Source of the DNA: Notospermus geniculatus
Taxonomy: Eukaryota > Nemertea > Pilidiophora > Heteronemertea > Lineidae
NCBI GenBank assembly: GCA_002633025.1
Contig: NMRB01001277.1
Coordinates: 123,816 to 187,815 of the forward strand
Reading direction: 5' to 3'
Length of the DNA: 64,000 nucleotides
Position 1 is the first letter of the stretch; each line of letters opens with the position of its first letter. This document shows, piece after piece, positions 57,507-64,000 of this stretch. The notes under the pieces were generated by a model, which saw nothing but the letters and a program-made list of their open reading frames with translations, searched no databases and was not told where the DNA came from. A program made the position numbers and the translations under genes.

Positions 57507-57659
57507 TGCAGGGATTTGAGTGAAGTCAATGTAGGCCTGGGGCCTTGGCCTACATCTATGGCTGCGTATGAAGAAGTAGGCCTAAATGGAAACACGAAGC
57601 ATGTAGGACTGCAGTATGAAAACTGTGATTGTTAATATATTATTCTGTTTTTTTCACAG

Positions 57660-60600
57660 TGATATCGATGAAGATGTTGAGAACCTTTTGCAATTCACTA
57701 CAGAGCTGATTGTTGAAGCGACAGTAAAATGCCTCCGAGTCATCAATGGGATCGAAATGAGTGCAAAACTTCCACCGAGCATGTCTGCCAAGTTTCGGGT
57801 CGGGACAAGTTTGGCTGGCGCACTCACTGTAAGTGTTCCTGGAGACATAGAATGATCTTTGATGTCTTTTCATCATTGAATTTTCCTCCAAATTGACCTT
57901 TTTTCATATTTTATCTATCTCCTTATTCATATCACAGGAGCTTGGCTACAGAGGGGAGATCGGCTATCAAACATTCCTCTACTCGAATGAAAATGACATT
58001 AGGAAGGTGTTCATGTTTCTCATTGAGAAGCTCCCGAAAGGAACGGAGGAGACAACTGATGAGGTCCTTGGTGGAGGTCTGCTCTTCTGCAGCGAGCAAT
58101 CAGCAGCGAAATTAGGAAAAGATTAGCAAGTCCATGGACCCCGCCATACTGTAAAAGGGATGGGATTGCTTGGCGTGGTAGCCCACCATCTTGGCAGAGA
58201 GAGGGGTGCTCTACTGTGCAAGGCTTTCATGCATTATACCTGACTACGCCGAGAGGTGTGGGAGATCTAAGCAGAAAAATACCAAAAGGTAACTCAGAAA
58301 TCATATTGCTCTGGTGTTTGTCACAAACTGTTATTAACTGGTGTTTGATGTTTGTGGTGTGTATGCTGAAGACAAGCAAGTCAGGAATTCTAGCCCTGAA
58401 TTGAATCATTTTCATCTTCTCATGTTTTTTTCAGATGTGCAGTCTTATTACAAGAAGGAAATGAGGTTTATCAGCCAACAGCCAGTTAATCATCATGACC
58501 TTACCCCTTCCTTGATTGAAGAGAATGCCAGGTCCGTTACAGCGCAGCAAGATTGGGAAAATGAATGGAACAGTGCTGGACTTGCATCTAGACTTTCCCC
58601 AGAGGTAGGTCTATATCCTTGATGGTTTCTGCTTCATCGTGGAAGACTGTGGCTGCTCTGTTAACATGTACCATCTTTCTGATGTTATCATCACTTTGGT
58701 TGTACCCAGCATTTAATACAATATCTGATGTATCTTTACAGGAATATAAAGCAAGAAAAAGGCAGCGTCTACAGAAGAGAATTGCTGACAGCATGCGACA
58801 AGGTATCCAGAGAAGTGAGGCGATGTCTCAGTCCATACCTGCTCAAGATTTGACATCAGTCATCAATGCAATTAGTGATAAGACAAACCAAGGTGCTAGA
58901 ACAAAAGGATCACGTTTTACTCATATTGAGAAATTGCAGTTTGCTCAGGTATGACACATGTAGTGTTAGTCTTCAATTATTCAAAGTAAACTCAGGATAT
59001 CAATAGCAAACTGCCTCTGTCCAGCAGGCAAACTAGTCTCCTCAGGTCAGTGAGGTTAATGAGTTTGAATTTGATGACAGTATTGACGATGTTCGTTGTA
59101 ATTTTAGGATGAAGAGAAGACTGCTGCCCAGATGGGTATTGGTGAGGGACCAAGAGTGGACACGGAGCAGGAACAGCTTCAGAAGCAGGAAGAAGAAATC
59201 AACCAACTCAAGGATGAGCTAACTGATGTGTCATCTAAATTTGAAGCAATGGAATTAGATTGCAAAAAATTTACTGCTGGAACACAACAGGTGATTGATT
59301 ATTGTATTGTGTTTGGTTTTTCCATCAGGGCCGCTCAATTGAGGGCAGCGTTGTCTGCTTCATTTTCTCTTGGATGCAAAAAGTTGTATTGTTGTACTCT
59401 GTATTGTTGATTTCTCTTTTATTTATACAGATGCAGGAACAACTCAGTGTAGTCAAAAGATCAAATGAAGAAAAGGAGGAGAGTTACCGAGTGAAAAAGA
59501 GGACCCTCGACCTCTTACCCGATGCTGACAACAATATAGCAAAGTTACAAGGATTGGTTGAGACGAGTTCTCAACGTCTAGTCAATCTAGCTAACCAATG
59601 GGAGAAACACAGGGCGCCATTAATAATGCAGTGTAGGGAACTCAAGGAGCTGAATGAGAACAAAGTGGTAAGTGTTGATGCAGTTTAAAATTTTCCATTT
59701 GGACGTAAAGATATACAAAATATTGAATTAGTTTGCTTATAACACTGTGGGTGAGATTTGTTACTGTTCTATAATTTCAGTCCGAGACACAGAAAAAACT
59801 TGAAGAAATCAAGGAGCTTCGCCAGAAGATGAAAGATCTAGCAGACGAAGCACGTGAGAAAGAGGAACTGCAGAAACAATTGGTGAGTAATCAGTATATT
59901 ACCTCAGATTTGTGTTTGGCCTTCTCGTGGCAGCACTGCTTAATGAATTGCCTTATATGTTAGTTCCATTTTGTTTTATGGCAAATATCCAAGATGGCCA
60001 CTTGTGCAAGTGACCTGGACATGTACGAGGACGATATTGATTAGAATTATCCTGTTTTTCCAGCTGTCAGAATATGAACGGATGACAAAGGATGTCAACC
60101 GATCAGCATACACTCGGAGAATCATGGAGATTGTGCAGAACATTAAAAAACAAAAGGCTGAGATAGACAAGGTAAATAGAGTGTTCAATAAGTTGTTATC
60201 ATTCATCCAATAAAGTTTGGCTCATATTGCAAGGCAGCTGTAATAATAACTATGCACAATACTTTTATGACAACAGGTTTATCAGGTCTAAAATAATTTA
60301 TCTGCGTGTGTCTGTGTAAAATGATATCGTTGACTGATTTACACGTATTCCTTCCAGGTACTCATTGATACTCGTGCTATACAGAAAGAAATTAATCAGT
60401 TATCAGGAAAGCTTGACAGAACATTCACCGTCACTGATGAATTGATATTTAGAGTGAGTATCAACTCTTTGTATATTCCCAAAAGAGCATGTATTTTGTA
60501 CACATATATGTAGGGCCTACAGTACCATTTACCAGCAGGTAGATTATTGACAGTACCGTACATTTTCTCTTCTCTTCATCCAGGATGCAAAGAAAGATGA

Positions 60601-60832
60601 ATCCGTGCGGAAAGCTTACAAGTACTTAGCTGCGCTCCATGAGAACTGCGATGTGCTTATCAAAACTGTTGAGGAAACTGGTGCCATCTTGAGGGAGATC
60701 AGAGAACTAGAGGACCAAATTGAGAATGAAAGCAACGACAAGGTATTAGCCAATTTGGAAAAGATTACCGCTGATTATCAACAGATGAAGAAAGAGAATG
60801 CTGCATTGTTGGCGAAGATGAAGAAATCATAG
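57660..60832 (+). CDS. CCDC22: CCDC22 homologue (CCC complex / COMMD partner), first exon missing, one frameshift
   Basis: Cytoplasmic coiled-coil protein that, with CCDC93 and COMMD proteins, supports Commander-dependent endosomal recycling. Exons: 57660-57828, 57938-58288, 58435-58604, 58742-58948, 59108-59290, 59431-59667, 59781-59882, 60064-60171, 60358-60453, 60584-60832. The N-terminal calponin-homology-like half (FTTELIVEATVKCLRVIN, MSAKFRVGTSL, LGYRGEIGYQTFLY) is followed by conserved SPWTPPYCK, KGSRFTHIEKLQF, a long coiled coil (LLPDADNNIAKLQ, LANQWEKHRAPL), INQLSGKLDRTF and RKAYKYLAALHENC. Exon 57938-58288 changes frame near 58078: DEVLGG is in one frame and ALLQRAISSEIRKRL in another, consistent with one missing base. 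The exon coding the first roughly 20 residues was not found between MED7 and 57660. Phases agree elsewhere. Confidence 0.93.
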
Positions 60833-61207
60833 ATTTTACTGTTGAAACACGAGAGCTTCATTTTGAGGTTTGGTTCAGGAAAATTTGATGGATGGAATAG
60901 GCCAACTGAAATCTGCTCTATTGGCTTCCATATTCGGGATGACATTGATGTCACGTTATGCAGGAGGAAACCTGTTTATCAGACCAGCGATGTACATCTA
61001 ATATTATGTGAAGGCAAAAGGGTGTGATGGCTGAGGTGAAGTAGCCTTTGCTGTAATTAGCAGATTGTCAAATTACCAATGTAACTAAGTATCCTGTATG
61101 CAATCTAATACATGTATATCCTGCATTTATCATCATAATTCTTAGATCAGCGGATGTTGTTAATTTTGTAATGAATCAAAAGGTGGTTATGTACTATATA
61201 ATTTAAT

Positions 61208-61213
61208 AATAAA
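61208..61213 (+). promoter_or_regulatory. Polyadenylation signal, CCDC22
   Basis: AATAAA about 0.38 kb after the CCDC22 stop codon. Confidence 0.5.
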
Positions 61214-61309
61214 CAGTCAATTGGAAAAACTGAACAAATTTCTTGTTATTTGGCCTGGCAAACATGTTGGGTGTGATCTACATCATGTACATGCTCACAT
61301 AGCGAGTTT

Positions 61310-61500
61310 TGAGTCATAGGACCCAAAAGCGACACTGTGATTAGTGATTAGCATGTCATGACTGAAAGGCGACAGGTTTGATACCTGGTTAGCTGCTCCT
61401 TGAGTTCCTAACATAGGTTTCTGGAGATAGGTAATAATGTAAAGCACTTTGAGGTGTACATGTAATAGTGCTATTTTAAGCGCCTTACATTTATACCTTG
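61310..61500 (+). repeat. tRNA-derived SINE
   Basis: CGACAGGTTTGATACCTGG resembles a polymerase III B box. Further on, AATGTAAAGCACTTTGAGG and GTGCTATTTTAAGCGCCTTA form the 3' domain typical of SINEs common in marine invertebrates. The A-box part is weak. Confidence 0.5.
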
Positions 61501-61513
61501 CATCTGGTTGATG

Positions 61514-61569
61514 ACGCGGCATGTAAATAGTATCCATTCAAACGCGGCATGTAAATAGTATCCATTCAA
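61514..61569. repeat. Two-copy 28-bp tandem repeat
   Basis: ACGCGGCATGTAAATAGTAT plus CCATTCAA occurs twice in succession. Confidence 0.88.
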
Positions 61570-62977
61570 ACGTTCATGTGCATGTCAAATGGGCCTTGGT
61601 ATCTGCCTGAGTAATGAAGTTAACACATCAAGCAAGATACAACAAAGTAAAGTTCTTTTATTCTTTAACTCTATAAAAGTAGCCCACTCCCTCAGTACAA
61701 ATCCTACAAGCACCACAAGAAAGATTCAAACAAGATAAGTAGTGTATATTGATAGAACACAACGATAAAAGTACATTCATGTAATAGAACCAGGGTAATG
61801 TAACTAAAATTTGTATTGTGCCGGATCAGCTGTATGGATCTGAAAGAACAATTACTACATACATATGACAGGTATTCAGCATGTAACTCAATTGCATGTG
61901 CAACAGCCTAACAGCCTAGAATAGGCAGAAATACCTGTTTTCTGAGTACATTGTTCATGTATGCGCATGTATACATGTAAAGTACGTCAATTAACATTCA
62001 AAATGCAATAAGGTTGGAATGATTTTTATTCAATACACGTACAGGAATGACTGGGACTTGAAGAAGATCTTTGACATACATTCTAAATACACTTCAACAA
62101 AACTACATAAATATGTACATGTATATAATCTACATGTAGACAAACAAAACAGAAAGAAAATCCACTAATAAAACAGAAATAAAACCAGCACCACATAATT
62201 ACAGATGTGTATATGTAAATAGGCATTTTATGTACAGCATGACTAAATGGAATGACTATGTTCGGTAAACCCTCAAATCCAGGCAGTCCCCAAAGTCAAG
62301 GCTCATACTGCTCTTTACTTAAAAGCTTCTCTATAATCGGTGACATTTGCTATGAAATGAATTATTTCTACCACAGAAAAGCACAATTCTCAAAAATAGT
62401 TTAACACTTTAGCTTTAACTTTTTCATGATTCACCTAATGACAATATCCGAGCTTTGGATTTAAAGCAGCAAGATGTATGGAATGAAAATCAAATATCAT
62501 TAATATTGTTTACCTATGTACATGTATATGCATACATTTATGTACAGTTGGATGGAATAAATACATCTCGATCACAACCAAGACCACAGATCACTGAGGC
62601 TGAGATTCTTTAGTAAAACCCGAGTCTGAAAAGAATACTTTTCAGCCAAACCCAAGGTACATGTACATATTCACTGAAAACAGTATTCGTACTGGTAATA
62701 TATCTACTAACAATGCACTAAAATTTGATAGGAGATTCTTCTTTGGAATTGATACATGGAGGACGATTTTTCAATCGCCAATTAGAATTCTAGAGCGAAG
62801 TTGTTGAGATTTTCAATGACTTCACAGTAAAACAGAATGGAAGTAGATATCAAAGTTGTTTACGGTAAATTACATGTATATCTCCTCGTCAATTTTCAGC
62901 AGTGTTGAGTAATATTGCGCTTTCCACCTACACCGCCGAGGAAAAGCATATTACAAGTTTTCAGGACAGAACTGGAT
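61570..62977. other. Probable 3' UTR and tail-to-tail spacer
   Basis: This AT-rich stretch contains no coding exon that I can support. Minus-strand AATAAA signals (TTTATT at about 61658 and 62025) would end the LDLa/TM gene, which converges on CCDC22. Several TACATGTA words are present. Confidence 0.5.
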
Positions 62978-64000
62978 CTAGATATAGACTGTATATGCAG
63001 ACTCATCATACGTGGGATCCACAACTGGTGCTTGATGATTTGGACGGTGATGGGGCTGGTATTCTCTATAATTAGTCTGAAATGAGAATGGAAAAGAGGC
63101 ATAAAGAAAATGCCACTGTTCAGATACTTGAGAGAGCACTGTATTTCATGCAAGGCAGTGGTAGGATGGCTAGACAGGACACCCAAGATGCTGAATACAT
63201 TACATAACTCTTATTTCAAGTCATTAACATACCCCATAATCCAACTGCTGCCCTGAATCGTTCATTTGTTCTTCGGCAGTTGATTTGACAGATCGTCTTT
63301 CTGGAGCTAAAAGGAAAATAAAAACTTCTAAGTTCAAACCACTACCCAGCAAGGGTACATATATGCACAAAATCTACCGGTAAGAGAAGCACACTCATTA
63401 GGATTGTCTTCAGTTGAAAGGAGTTTGCTGCAGAAGGTTTTCATTATTCTAGTACTGCTTACCGGTACCTCTGCCCATGTCAGCTGATGACTGGGTCATC
63501 CGGATGGTGTCGAGACCTTGCGGTTGGAACAGGCGTATTTTCCAAAAGTAATGGATGGAAAGGTAAATAAAGAGTGCTAAGACACCCACAACAAGGAAAA
63601 ATATGGCAGCAATCAGACCATCGGATATTAAGGAGCCATATGAACCTGAAAAGAAAACAATGACTTTTCAACATAATGGAATAAAGGTAACATTCATTAC
63701 CAGATTCTACTTGCTATGGCAGTCAATCACTCAAAAACGGAGAACTTTTGGCCACCATGGATTTGGTGTGGTGTGACTGCCATAGACATCTATTGAAACC
63801 ATTCAGGTTAGGGTCCCATATCAATTTCTTATCGAAAGGAATAGTATCATTTAGGACTGCTAGTGCAGTGCTGCCACCTTTTGACGATAAATTCTCTCAG
63901 GGTCGGCAATGTCCGTAACATACCCTCATGTGCGAGACCACAGGCATATGTTTCATCGGTGTTGTCCTGGCACTGTGGGACTCCATTACATGTGAGGTTG
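62978..64000 (-). CDS. LDL-receptor class A repeat single-pass membrane protein, 3' exons
   Basis: Four exons, gene open at the right edge: 63924-64000, 63469-63645, 63233-63300, 62978-63076; phases agree. The first holds the C-terminal half of an LDLa module (CNGVPQCQDNTDETYAC, with the conserved acidic calcium-binding pattern). The next carries a transmembrane helix (GLIAAIFFLVVGVLALFIYL) and a basic juxtamembrane segment. The tail is about 90 residues with five or more tyrosines (LDYG, NYREY, PTYDESAYTVYI at the C-terminus), suggesting SH2 or endocytic-adaptor binding. This is the layout of a type I receptor or co-receptor. LDLa plus one helix also fits NETO- or LDLRAD-like proteins, but the ectodomain is off the window, so I do not name it. 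Two in-frame donors six bases apart (GTACCG at 63468, GTAAGC at 63462) may both be used. Confidence 0.75.

Overview
The window is nuclear DNA of a multicellular animal. Genes are split into many small exons by GT-AG introns, coding density is low, and the non-coding part is full of short inverted-repeat DNA transposons. The gene content (Tec-family kinase, ARAP-type SAM protein, CCDC22, MED7, AMPA/kainate/delta/phi-type ionotropic glutamate receptors), the abundance of AGGCCT- and ACATGT-rich repeats and the moderate AT bias suggest a marine invertebrate deuterostome, perhaps an echinoderm or hemichordate. That placement is an inference, not a demonstrated fact. Two single-N positions (29346 and 35744) show that this is a scaffolded draft assembly.

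Layout from left to right. (1) 690-2898, minus strand: large first coding exon of an ARAP-like SAM-domain adaptor; the rest lies off the left edge. (2) 6693-18723, plus strand: a complete ionotropic glutamate receptor (iGluR1), 14 exons, 837 residues, with an alternative terminal exon that would remove the last membrane segment and a decayed partial duplicate of the TM4 exon. (3) 18.7-25.3 kb: intergenic region with a dense cluster of nested palindromic elements. (4) 25318-34518, plus strand: a second, paralogous receptor (iGluR2), 12 exons, 852 residues, in tandem with the first. Its last two exons, together with the last exon of the converging neighbour, are duplicated at 35745-37533 next to an assembly N. 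(5) 37217-40492, minus strand: multi-pass membrane protein of unrecognised family, reconstructed from six exons. (6) 42302-52994, minus strand: complete Tec/BTK-family tyrosine kinase, 19 coding exons, 638 residues (PH, BTK zinc motif, SH3, SH2, kinase). An uninterrupted 231-codon ORF lies on the opposite strand of its fourth intron. (7) 55462-56007, plus strand: main exon of Mediator subunit MED7, next to a 366-bp tandem duplication that copied its 5' splice junction. (8) 57660-60832, plus strand: CCDC22, ten coding exons, with an apparent 1-base frameshift near 58078. (9) 62978-64000, minus strand: 3' exons of a single-pass membrane protein with an LDL-receptor class A repeat and a tyrosine-rich tail.

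The genes do not form one pathway. The most notable biology is the tandem receptor pair. Both proteins carry the Trp-Asp (WDSPV) ligand-pocket signature seen in the glycine/D-serine-binding GluN1 and GluD subunits, lack the Ser-Thr pair that holds the glutamate side chain in AMPA receptors, and have alanine at the pore Q/R site. The Tec kinase, the ARAP-like protein and the LDLa/TM protein belong to tyrosine-phosphorylation signalling but are not otherwise linked here. Exon boundaries were set by hand from splice consensus, conserved phase and family motifs; no alignment program was run.
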